A DNA stretch of 7,111 nt from an uncultured Phascolarctobacterium sp. (GTDB lineage: Bacteria > Bacillota > Negativicutes > Acidaminococcales > Acidaminococcaceae): the NCBI GenBank assembly GCA_946002345.1, contig CAMFZA010000084.1:1-7111 (forward strand), written 5' to 3'. The notes below the pieces were generated by a model, which was not told the origin of the DNA, ran no database searches, and was given only the letters and a program-made list of their open reading frames with translations. Below, one piece after another: positions 1 to 5,178 of this stretch. The translations under genes were made by a program, and so were the position numbers. How positions within the stretch are numbered: position 1 is the first letter of the stretch; every line of letters starts with the position of its first letter.

Positions 1-1
1 G

Positions 2-589
2 GATAATTTAGAGAAGGATTATTTGAAAAAGAAAGATGAATACGATCGAGCTTTGAAGCAATCTATCGAGCATGAAGCTACAAAAAAGTATTGGGAATTT
101 GCTGAAAAATCATATGATGTCCTTGAAAAGGTTATTGAAGATTTAACCAGAACCGCTAGAAACAGTATTGCCAAAAGGACTGAGGAACTTTTTAAAGATC
201 TTATTTGGAAAAAAGGTGTATACGGCAGGGTTGAGCTATCTGATGATTATGGCATCAAGTTATACCATGAGTACAATGATAAATCATGCCTTGATAGTTG
301 TTCAGCTTCAGAAACAGAGCTCTTAGCACTTGCATTTACCTTGGCAGTGCATGAAATTTCTGGTTATGATAGCTTTTTACTTATCGATACGCCTGTGGGC
401 AGGGTATCGGATGACAATAGAAAGAATTTTGCTAAGGTTTTACTTGATATTAGTACTAAAAAACAGATTGTTTTGGAGGTCACTCCTTCTGAGTATTCTG
501 ATGAAATAAAAGATATCCTTAATGCCGGAGTTCTCTCTAGCTATACAAGATTATATTTGAAGAATAACAGTGTAGAAAAGGAGAGATGA
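2..589 (+). CDS. SMC/DndD-like ABC ATPase, C-terminal part (5' end outside window)
   Basis: The frame is open from base 2, so this is the end of a longer gene; the TTG at 23 is unlikely to be its real start. The visible part begins with a charged, Lys/Glu-rich helical stretch typical of the coiled-coil arm of SMC/Rad50-like proteins. An ABC signature-like segment follows (SASETELLALAF, about 302-337), then a Walker B strand ending in IDTPVGR (about 371-400) and a D-loop-like DDNR. The LLIDTP form with a following R-x-S is typical of DndD and related SMC-like ATPases of DNA modification or defence systems, rather than of transporters. The Walker A motif must lie upstream, outside the window. 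The stop lies 2 bases before the next gene's preferred ATG, so the two are surely co-transcribed. I am confident of the ATPase class; assignment to DndD itself is only a suggestion. Confidence 0.8.
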   Translation, partial: DNLEKDYLKKKDEYDRALKQSIEHEATKKYWEFAEKSYDVLEKVIEDLTRTARNSIAKRTEELFKDLIWKKGVYGRVELSDDYGIKLYHEYNDKSCLDSCSASETELLALAFTLAVHEISGYDSFLLIDTPVGRVSDDNRKNFAKVLLDISTKKQIVLEVTPSEYSDEIKDILNAGVLSSYTRLYLKNNSVEKER

Positions 590-591
590 TT

Positions 592-1050
592 ATGTCCGAT
601 GATGTTCAAAACGCTAGAACTTTTTCTGTAGATGAGGTGCTAATAGAAAATGTGATTATTAATAAAATAAAGAAATTAGATGTACTGGGGCTGAAACATA
701 AAAATAATTGCGTGATATATATGGTTTGTCTTGCATTAGGAGTACATAAAGGTCTAAGGACAAAGAGTCAAAAAAGTAGTCCAGGGTGGACTCGTGTAGA
801 ACCATTTTCTAAAGAGGATATTGCATTTATAAATGCCGTTGTGTTAGAAGAATTAAGAAAAGATGGACAAGAAAATAAGATAACTGATGATAGCTTAGTT
901 AATAGAATAATTACAGAGTATGTTAATACAGGGTTAAAAATAATTGATGAGATGATACCTGACCCTGCATTTTATGACCCTGAATTGGTTTCTTACGAAT
1001 TGTTGTCTATCGTATCTGAAGAATACGATAGATTGTTCCCAGGAGAGTAG
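592..1050 (+). CDS. Conserved-looking small protein of an ATPase operon, function unknown
   Basis: I do not recognise this 152-residue protein. It has no signal peptide or membrane segment and looks all-helical and soluble, with an acidic C-terminal end. A central stretch (LGVHKGLRTKSQKSSPGW, about residues 47-64) is basic and could bind nucleic acid; it is followed by the helical segment FSKEDIAFINAVVLEEL. An ATG at 586 is in frame and overlaps the upstream stop, but the AGGAG at 579-583 is only 2 bases from it. The same AGGAG is 8 bases from the ATG at 592, so I chose 592. Position between an SMC-like ATPase and a possible DNA-acting enzyme suggests an adaptor or specificity subunit, as DndE or LmuC are in their systems; I see no convincing sequence match to either. 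Confidence 0.75.
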   Translation: MSDDVQNARTFSVDEVLIENVIINKIKKLDVLGLKHKNNCVIYMVCLALGVHKGLRTKSQKSSPGWTRVEPFSKEDIAFINAVVLEELRKDGQENKITDDSLVNRIITEYVNTGLKIIDEMIPDPAFYDPELVSYELLSIVSEEYDRLFPGE

Positions 1051-1072
1051 GGTACTAAAATGGTGGTGTGCA

Positions 1073-1915
1073 ATGGAAGGGCAATTAAGAGCAGCATACG
1101 AGAAAATATTTTCTGAACAACAAAACCAACCTGATTGGGCGTTTAGAAAAGAAAATAATCAGGATGAATTGGTTCGTTGTCCAATTCCTTTTGTTGGCAA
1201 AAATTATGCGCAGCAAAAGGTGAAATTTTTGGTATATGCAAGCGCAGAGAATCTTAATCCTGCCCAATATGATCAGCATGACTATAAATTGTTAAATGAT
1301 GATGAGTTTGCAATCAACCGGCATCGTCTTTATTTTGATTCTCTAAGTAACAAAGATAAGTTTTTTCCTGAAGTCCACTGCCAACCATTTAATGATGGGG
1401 CACTTGCCATAGCTGCTTATTACATTTATTTGGGTATAGTAGGTGGAGGTAAGCTGACACCTAGGGAGTTTTACGAAAGGATTGCTTTTGGAAATTTTGG
1501 GAAGTTTGCTTACGATAGTGCTAGAATAAACGGGAAAAAGAAAAATGACGATTACGCTAGTGACCGAAGCAGGTTAGAATACTCGCTTAAGTATGTAAGA
1601 GCTGATATTGAATGCTTGCAACCTGATTATCTGATAATGGTGAAAACAACATATGATGTCCTTAAAAGGGAAATGGAGTCACTTTTGCCAGCTAATAGAA
1701 TTATAGGCATCTATCAAATGAATGCAAGTAGTATCAATTGTAATATTAAGGCAGAAAGATGCGGTAATCGTATAGTACCAGTGGATGAATTGGATGATAG
1801 GGTAAAGGACTGGTACGAAGAACTGCATGAGAACAAATTCACCGGAGATAACAAAAGAAACTATAGGGCTGTATTTAGTTATTTAGATAAAATCTTATTG
1901 CGATATAAGAATTAA
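1073..1915 (+). CDS. Protein with weak uracil-DNA-glycosylase-like features, third gene of the operon
   Basis: This 280-residue soluble protein is the last gene of the operon. Its reading frame is open from 974, but that overlaps the previous gene by 77 bases. The ATG at 1073, preceded by a G-rich GGTGGTG at 1062-1068, gives a 22-base gap and is preferred, though the ribosome binding site is weak. The order of motifs resembles the uracil-DNA glycosylase superfamily: CPIPFVG (residues 36-42), a hydrophobic strand KFLVYASAE (51-59), FGNFGKF (139-145), LQPDYLIMVK (182-191) and IIGIYQMNAS (210-219). These would correspond to the nucleotide-pocket loop, the LxPDxII strand and the final HPS-type motif, but the His of that last motif is not visible. 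The family call is therefore an inference. Context suggests a DNA-acting effector working with the SMC-like ATPase. Confidence 0.7.
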   Translation: MEGQLRAAYEKIFSEQQNQPDWAFRKENNQDELVRCPIPFVGKNYAQQKVKFLVYASAENLNPAQYDQHDYKLLNDDEFAINRHRLYFDSLSNKDKFFPEVHCQPFNDGALAIAAYYIYLGIVGGGKLTPREFYERIAFGNFGKFAYDSARINGKKKNDDYASDRSRLEYSLKYVRADIECLQPDYLIMVKTTYDVLKREMESLLPANRIIGIYQMNASSINCNIKAERCGNRIVPVDELDDRVKDWYEELHENKFTGDNKRNYRAVFSYLDKILLRYKN

Positions 1916-1969
1916 AAGCTATTTATTTGCTTCATATGGTCTTTTATATCTGGTAAAGAAGTGGTTAAT
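1916..1969. other. Short AT-rich spacer without a clear terminator or promoter
   Basis: No stable hairpin followed by a T-run is visible after the operon's last stop. A weak pair TTTATT (1922-1927) and TATATC (1945-1950), 17 bases apart, is the only promoter-like arrangement. Read-through from the operon into the small membrane genes is therefore possible. Confidence 0.3.
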
Positions 1970-2086
1970 ATGAAATTAAGTACTTTTATTAGCAAGGCTT
2001 TGTGCATTGTGCTGTGTTTAATGTCCCTAATCTTTCTGATAATAAACACACTCAGCGGCGGTGATTGCAGTGAAGAATATATTTAA
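1970..2086 (+). CDS. Possible 38-residue single-span membrane peptide
   Basis: This ATG-initiated frame encodes a peptide with a basic N-terminus (MKLSTFISK), a run of about 18 hydrophobic residues (ALCIVLCLMSLIFLIINT) and a short acidic tail (GGDCSEEYI), the layout of a one-span membrane miniprotein. It ends inside the next gene, 17 bases past that gene's likely GTG start, so translational coupling is plausible. The ribosome binding site is poor: only a purine stretch, AAAGAAGTGG, at about 1956-1964. The peptide resembles the first hydrophobic segment of its neighbour in general character but I see no clear homology. It could also be a chance frame; the coherent membrane-protein layout is the main argument for it. 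Confidence 0.45.
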   Translation: MKLSTFISKALCIVLCLMSLIFLIINTLSGGDCSEEYI

Positions 2087-2507
2087 TATAATTTGCGTGC
2101 TGTTCTTTTTGTGGCTGCTCTTTTGCGGTGAGGGCTGGGCCAGAGTTTTTTGCCGGCTGTTGGTGGGTGGCTGCGTTGTGTATTGGTTGGTATGCAAATA
2201 TAGGTTGAACAAGCGAGAGCAGGAGCAAGCCAAGCTTGGCAAGGAGCAACCAGCCGCTGTCAATCAAGAGGCTGTGCAGGGAACGAAAGCAGATGCTAAG
2301 GACGGTGTAGTGCATGCTGCTCAGCAAGAAGGCAGCAAGTGGGTAGGCAGCGAAGTGGAGATGATGGACGGGCCCTATGGTCGCGCTCCCTTCGGTGGTG
2401 TGATTTGGGATGATGAGTATACCATTGATGAGCTGATTTTTAAGAATGGGGTGTATTATTACAACCAGAACAGCGAAGAATGGGAAGAGGATGACGAAAA
2501 GGCATGA
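2070..2507 (+). CDS. Small membrane protein with acidic cytoplasmic-type tail, function unknown
   Basis: I do not recognise this 145-residue protein. Two hydrophobic segments lie near the N-terminus (about residues 4-19, rich in Phe, Leu and Trp, and about 26-43), followed by a basic KYRLNKRE stop-transfer patch, a Gln/Ala/Lys-rich linker (about 46-80) and an acidic C-terminal part containing DGPYGRAPFGGVIWDDEYT and ending in EEWEEDDEKA. Two GTG starts are in frame. For GTG 2070 the GGCGGTGA at 2056-2063 gives a ribosome binding site with 6-base spacing, so it is preferred over GTG 2061, which lies within that site. The gene is visibly richer in G+C than the operon before it, suggesting a separate origin. 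It overlaps the upstream 38-residue frame and is followed by a hairpin at 2544. Confidence 0.6.
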   Translation: MKNIFNIICVLFFLWLLFCGEGWARVFCRLLVGGCVVYWLVCKYRLNKREQEQAKLGKEQPAAVNQEAVQGTKADAKDGVVHAAQQEGSKWVGSEVEMMDGPYGRAPFGGVIWDDEYTIDELIFKNGVYYYNQNSEEWEEDDEKA

Positions 2508-2537
2508 GGATGAAGTTCATAGAGTGAGATGTTAATG

Positions 2538-2564
2538 AAAAAAGAGCGGCCAAAACGGCCGCTC
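2538..2564 (-). terminator. Intrinsic terminator of the recombinase gene
   Basis: A perfect 8-bp stem (GAGCGGCC, 2544-2551, with GGCCGCTC, 2557-2564) closes a 5-base loop. On the minus strand it is followed at once by six T residues (complement of 2538-2543), placed right after the recombinase stop. On the plus strand the following bases are only moderately T-rich, so it would be a weaker stop for the rightward gene. Confidence 0.85.
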
Positions 2565-2579
2565 ATTCCTTCTATTTAC

Positions 2580-3152
2580 TTAAGGCCGAGGACCATTATA
2601 TTTTTGTTTTGCTCGGCATAATGTTGCTTTACTGATGCCCGTAATATCTACGACCTCTTTGTAGCTGTGGGTTTTCAAAAGTTCCAAGGCATAAAGCAGC
2701 TTCTTTTCTGGCAGAGGTGGGCGGCCTTCGCGGAAACCAGCCTTAGTTCTAGCTACTTCTTTTCCTGCCTGTGTCCTCTCAATTATCATACTGCGTTCGA
2801 GCTCAGCTACAGCAAGTAGGGTAGTGATGAAGAAGTTTCCCATAGATGTGTTCTCCAATAAGCCGATATTGAGGACATGGACTTTTACGTCTTTTTTGAA
2901 CAGTGCACGGATAAGCTCTATGCCTTCAGTTACATTGCGTGCAAGCCTATCGAGTTTAGTAACCATTAGTGTGTCACCAGCTTGGAGTGAATCAATCAAA
3001 GCTTGCAGCTTGGGCCTACTGGTTGTCTTTCCAGTGAATTGTTCTGCTGTGATGCATGTCGCACCATTTGCCGTTAAAGTCGCGGTCTGTTCTTCTAAAG
3101 AGTTTCCGTGGAGTTGCTTTTTGCTCGATACACGAGCGTAACCGTAGATCAT
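2580..3152 (-). CDS. Serine recombinase of the resolvase/invertase family
   Basis: This is a 190-residue site-specific recombinase that would cut and rejoin DNA through a 5'-phosphoserine link. The N-terminal catalytic domain shows GYARVSS with the predicted nucleophile Ser9 and nearby Arg7, then the conserved KLDRLAR (residues 66-72, with Asp68, Arg69 and Arg72 matching active-site positions of gamma-delta resolvase). The long E helix region is LLAVAELERSMIIERTQAG (112-130), followed by a GRPP linker and a helix-turn-helix (about 163-182, SYKEVVDITGISKATLCR). Size and layout match the small resolvases and invertases, not the large serine integrases. An upstream in-frame ATG at 3173 exists, but the AAAGGAG ribosome binding site lies just inside that longer frame and serves the ATG at 3152. 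No transposase or partner gene is nearby, so its target site is unknown. Confidence 0.9.
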   Translation of the reverse strand: MIYGYARVSSKKQLHGNSLEEQTATLTANGATCITAEQFTGKTTSRPKLQALIDSLQAGDTLMVTKLDRLARNVTEGIELIRALFKKDVKVHVLNIGLLENTSMGNFFITTLLAVAELERSMIIERTQAGKEVARTKAGFREGRPPLPEKKLLYALELLKTHSYKEVVDITGISKATLCRAKQKYNGPRP

Positions 3153-3200
3153 AATACAATAATCTCCTTTCATTAAATAAATTGTTTTGAATATAAGAAA

Positions 3201-3247
3201 AGAGACCGTCCAAAAGGCTTGAATTTGTAGCCTAATGGACGGTCTCT
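3201..3247. repeat. Long interrupted inverted repeat upstream of the recombinase
   Basis: A perfect 12-bp inverted repeat (AGAGACCGTCCA, 3201-3212, and TGGACGGTCTCT, 3236-3247) encloses an AA/AA internal loop and an inner 5-bp stem (AGGCT 3215-3219, AGCCT 3229-3233) with a 9-base loop. On the minus strand it is followed by TTTTCTT, so it can act as a terminator or attenuator for leftward transcription. It starts 49 bases upstream of the recombinase ATG. No leftward gene lies to its right, which makes a leader attenuator or a protein-binding site as likely as a plain terminator. Confidence 0.7.
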
Positions 3248-3293
3248 AAACTTAAGAGTTTTGAACTTTTTACACAAAGCATCCACATTAGTA

Positions 3294-3322
3294 TTGCTCT
3301 TGTACTTACAAATATGTATAAT
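3294..3322 (+). promoter_or_regulatory. Sigma-70-type promoter of the toxin-antitoxin pair
   Basis: TTGCTC at 3294-3299 and a perfect TATAAT at 3317-3322 are separated by 17 bases. Transcription would begin near 3329, leaving a leader of about 30 bases before the antitoxin ATG at 3359. Confidence 0.65.
3300..3318. promoter_or_regulatory. Candidate antitoxin operator between -35 and -10
   Basis: TTGTA-CT-TACAA (3300-3311) is a perfect inverted repeat with a 2-base centre. The TACA at 3307-3310 also pairs with TGTA at 3315-3318, so three alternating half-sites fill the promoter spacer. RelB/DinJ antitoxins are ribbon-helix-helix DNA binders that repress their own operon, so this is the natural operator candidate. 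The assignment is inference from position and symmetry. Confidence 0.5.
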
Positions 3323-3358
3323 AAAGAAAAGAAGTTAAGAGATAGAGGAGTTGATAAT

Positions 3359-3667
3359 ATGGCAAGCAAAACTGCAAATCTTTATGCTCGAATTGAGCCA
3401 GATGTGAAAAAACAAGCTGAAGAAATTTTATCGACTTTAGGGATTCCTGTATCGAACGCCATTAATATGTTTTATAAGCAAATCATCCTGCAAAGAGGAA
3501 TTCCTTTTGATGTTAAAATACCATATAGGCATCCGCTGGATATGAGTAAAATGACAGAAGCCGAACTTGATGAAGCTTTGGAAAAGGGATATCAGGATGT
3601 GCTCGCAGGTAGAGTAAAGCCTGCTTCTGAAGTTTTCGCTAATTTGGAAAAGGAATTTGGCTTATGA
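3359..3667 (+). CDS. RelB/DinJ-family antitoxin
   Basis: This 102-residue protein is the antitoxin of a type II pair. The N-terminal part has the ribbon-helix-helix layout of the RelB/DinJ family: a short strand (NLYARIE, residues 7-13), a first helix (PDVKKQAEEILSTLG), and a second helix starting SNAINMFYKQIILQRGIPF (32-50). The acidic, probably flexible C-terminal part (MTEAELDEALEKGYQDVLAG and beyond) would wrap the toxin. The frame runs upstream to an ATG at 3314, but that codon precedes the promoter's -10 box at 3317. The ATG at 3359 has AGAGGAG 8 bases upstream and gives the usual family length. Its TGA overlaps the toxin ATG by 4 bases, so translation is coupled and the complex probably controls its own promoter. 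Confidence 0.88.
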   Translation: MASKTANLYARIEPDVKKQAEEILSTLGIPVSNAINMFYKQIILQRGIPFDVKIPYRHPLDMSKMTEAELDEALEKGYQDVLAGRVKPASEVFANLEKEFGL

Positions 3668-3996
3668 GTTATTTAGTCAACATTTCTGACGAGGCAGAAG
3701 AGGATTTAAGGTCGATTTATTATTATATTAATCACAACTTATTAGCTCCTGCCACAGCACGAGCACAGATTGCCCGTATCAAAAAGGATATACTAGGTCT
3801 TGACTTCATGCCGACTATGTTTAAACTATACTATAAAGAGCCGTGGTATAGTAGAGGTTTACGGATTATGCCAGTAGACAAGTATGTTGTGCTCTATTTA
3901 ATTGATGAAGTTAATAAGGTGGTCAATATTGTCCGTGTTATTTATGGTGGAATGGATATAGAAAACCAACTTAATAAACGCAATGCCTCAATATAA
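3664..3996 (+). CDS. RelE/ParE-family toxin
   Basis: This 110-residue protein is the toxin partner. The N-terminal VNISDEAEEDLRSIYYYI is the typical first strand and helix of the RelE/ParE superfamily. The core carries the diagnostic pattern R-x-x-R-IMPVDKYVVLYLIDE-x-x-x-VNIVRVIYGGMD (about residues 64-97), matching the central strands and the C-terminal RVIYGxxD motif of the family. Members act either as ribosome-dependent mRNA interferases (RelE type) or as gyrase poisons (ParE type), and sequence alone does not decide which. The length is slightly above the common 90-100 residues because of a short C-terminal tail. The start overlaps the antitoxin stop (ATGA at 3664-3667), with AAAGGA at 3648-3653 as ribosome binding site. 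Confidence 0.85.
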   Translation: MSYLVNISDEAEEDLRSIYYYINHNLLAPATARAQIARIKKDILGLDFMPTMFKLYYKEPWYSRGLRIMPVDKYVVLYLIDEVNKVVNIVRVIYGGMDIENQLNKRNASI

Positions 3997-4268
3997 CAGT
4001 AGTATCCATAATTGCATTATATACTGTAATTGCTAAATGAAATTCTAGGAGTTTACAGTTTTTATAGTCAATTAAGTTCATAGTGTAAACTTAACTAGTG
4101 TTTTTTGTGTGATACAAAAATCTAAAGATTCGTATCCCTTTAACCAGCAGTGTTGTAGGGCTTATCTTTGACGAATATGTGTAAAATATGGAATTTATTC
4201 ACAATATATCTAAACCAGTTGAAAATATGGAAATAATGTGGTGTCTAGAAGCAATGCAATTGAGCGGC
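3997..4268. other. AT-rich non-coding stretch between toxin gene and tRNA remnant
   Basis: No credible gene is visible. It holds two weak terminator candidates for the toxin-antitoxin operon: ACTGTAA (4023-4029) with TTACAGT (4053-4059) followed by TTTT, and TTAAGTT (4072-4078) with AACTTAA (4088-4094) followed six bases later by a T-run. It also holds an 11-base direct repeat, AAAATATGGAA, at 4183-4193 and 4222-4232, close to the attachment-site candidate. Confidence 0.4.
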
Positions 4269-4332
4269 GTGAGTTGCTAAATCGTTAGACGGTTTACCCC
4301 GTGCGTGGGTTCGAATCCCACCCACTCCGCCA
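4269..4332 (+). tRNA. 3' portion of tRNA-Ser(GCU); truncated or degenerate gene
   Basis: Reading from the 3' end, one sees CCA (4330-4332), discriminator G, acceptor strand CCACTCC (4322-4328), a perfect T arm (GTGGG, loop TTCGAAT, CCCAC; 4305-4321), a class II variable arm (ACGG 4289-4292 with CCGT 4299-4302) and the loop TTGCTAA (4274-4280) with anticodon GCU. The long variable arm plus GCU identifies serine. The 5' half fails: the strand needed to pair with CCACTCC (GGAGTGG) is absent, with only GTGG at 4238-4241, no D arm forms, and the anticodon stem has a mismatch beside the loop plus two G-U pairs. It is therefore probably not a working tRNA but a displaced 3' end. A decayed full-length gene starting near 4235 is the alternative. 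Confidence 0.75.
4274..4332. other. Candidate attachment site (island end) in tRNA-Ser(GCU)
   Basis: tRNA sequence starts at about the anticodon loop and runs to CCA, which is where tyrosine recombinases commonly cross over. With the 3' fragment on the plus strand, the integrated element should lie to the left and the intact tRNA-Ser gene at its other end, outside the window. The accessory gene content on the left and plain metabolic genes on the right agree with this. No integrase gene is in the window. Confidence 0.55.
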
Positions 4333-4345
4333 ACACTAAAAAGAT

Positions 4346-4378
4346 GAGCTTTCGGAGATAATCTGAAAGCTCTTTTTT
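4346..4378 (+). terminator. Intrinsic terminator downstream of the tRNA remnant
   Basis: GAGCTTTC (4346-4353) pairs perfectly with GAAAGCTC (4365-4372) around an 11-base loop and is followed directly by six T residues. It is probably the original terminator of the tRNA-Ser transcription unit. Confidence 0.85.
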
Positions 4379-4534
4379 ATTTGCTATGTCTACTTTAGAG
4401 GTGTCATATCATTAGGGGGTAGGAGTGTAAATCGAACCGATTGCCCCGTGACAGTGAACAAAAAAGGGTAAAGCTAACGCCACAGAGTGGTGAGAGATGA
4501 TTGTGGTAATCTCAATTAAAATTGGTATTGGAGC
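4379..4534. other. Non-coding stretch with a partial copy of a hairpin repeat
   Basis: No gene is visible. GTAAAGCTAACGCC at 4468-4481 is an exact copy of 5179-5192. In this copy the long hairpin arm that follows elsewhere is degraded, leaving only CCAC/GTGG (4480-4490) and TGAGA/TCTCA (4491-4514). Confidence 0.5.
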
Positions 4535-4565
4535 TTGACTTGGAGTTAACTTTAAGTTTTATAAT
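4535..4565 (+). promoter_or_regulatory. MerR-type promoter and operator of the flavoprotein gene
   Basis: TTGACT (4535-4540) and a perfect TATAAT (4560-4565) are 19 bases apart instead of 17. The spacer is filled by CTTGGAGTTAACTTTAAG (4539-4556), an inverted repeat in which 7 of 9 half-site positions pair. An over-long spacer holding a dyad is the hallmark of promoters activated by MerR-family regulators, which untwist the DNA. The form of the dyad resembles those of the AdhR/NmlR group, which respond to aldehyde or electrophile stress. No merR gene lies in the window. Confidence 0.65.
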
Positions 4566-4625
4566 TAGAAGCAGTAAAATGCGTTCAGCATAGTATTGAT
4601 AGAAAAGAAATGGAGAGTGTTAATA

Positions 4626-5168
4626 ATGGAAAAAAATGTACTTATTATCTCTACGAGCTTACGTGCCGGTAGTAATTCTGATATTCTCGCAAGGGAATGT
4701 GAGCGGGGAGCCAAAGAGGCCGGCAACGAAGTAGAATTCATCTCTTTAAAAGGCAAACAGATTAAGTATTGCATAGGCTGTTTAGCTTGTCAGTCAAAGG
4801 GCAGCTGTGTTCTTAAGGATGATATGCCAGAAATCATCGCTAAGGTAAAGAAGGCTGAGGTAATCGTTTTTGCTACGCCGATATATTATTACGAGATGGC
4901 AGGACAGATGAAAACCTTACTTGATCGGCTGAATCCGCTCTATCCTTCTGATTACTCATTTAGGGATATCTATATGATCGCGACAGCCGCTGAAGCTGAT
5001 GAAGGTGCTTTTGAGAAGGCATACAATGGCCTTCGTGGATGGGTAGATTGCTTTGAAAAAGCAGCTCTGAAGGGTATTGTGACTGGCGGTGGTATCGTTG
5101 GCCCTAATGAGGCAGCTAATCACATGGACACTATGCATAAAGCTTATGAACTTGGTAAAAAGCTGTAA
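4626..5168 (+). CDS. NADPH-dependent FMN reductase-type flavoprotein with a four-cysteine motif
   Basis: This 180-residue protein has a flavodoxin-like fold: strand NVLIIST (4-10), the FMN phosphate loop STSLRAGSNS (9-18), then FATPIYYYEMAGQMKTLLDR (82-101), the conserved flavin-contacting segment of the family. Between them lies C-x2-C-x2-C-x5-C (Cys49, 52, 55, 61) followed by DDM. This spacing matches the compact cluster motif of iron-sulfur flavoproteins, though related NAD(P)H-dependent oxidoreductases carry it too. It probably transfers electrons to a quinone, nitro compound or other electrophile in the cytoplasm. An upstream TTG at 4596 is in frame, but the GGAGAG at 4612-4617 favours the ATG at 4626. 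It is a single-gene unit between a MerR-type promoter and a strong terminator, suggesting stress-induced expression. Confidence 0.85.
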   Translation: MEKNVLIISTSLRAGSNSDILARECERGAKEAGNEVEFISLKGKQIKYCIGCLACQSKGSCVLKDDMPEIIAKVKKAEVIVFATPIYYYEMAGQMKTLLDRLNPLYPSDYSFRDIYMIATAAEADEGAFEKAYNGLRGWVDCFEKAALKGIVTGGGIVGPNEAANHMDTMHKAYELGKKL

Positions 5169-5178
5169 TTGAATATAA

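Noticed and set aside
974..1072. Upstream extension of the third operon gene to an ATG at 974
   Set aside because: It would overlap the previous gene by 77 bases out of frame; the residues encoded there are the shadow of that gene, and the ATG at 1073 gives normal operon spacing.
2027..2327. Two minus-strand open frames opposite the small membrane-protein gene
   Set aside because: They have low-complexity composition, no ribosome binding site and no domain pattern; they mirror the plus-strand gene.
3314..3358. Longer antitoxin start at ATG 3314
   Set aside because: That codon lies ahead of the TATAAT box at 3317-3322, so it would be upstream of the transcript start; the ATG at 3359 has a proper ribosome binding site.
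4235..4268. A complete 5' half of tRNA-Ser in front of the 3' fragment
   Set aside because: Only GTGG of the acceptor strand matches; the D stem and the GG-containing D loop are missing, so I treat the tRNA as truncated.
4415..4447. GGGG...CCCC with inner AATCG/CGATT as another structured RNA or tRNA piece
   Set aside because: The two sides of the stem are very unequal in length, with 11 unpaired bases against 1, and no tRNA arm pattern follows.
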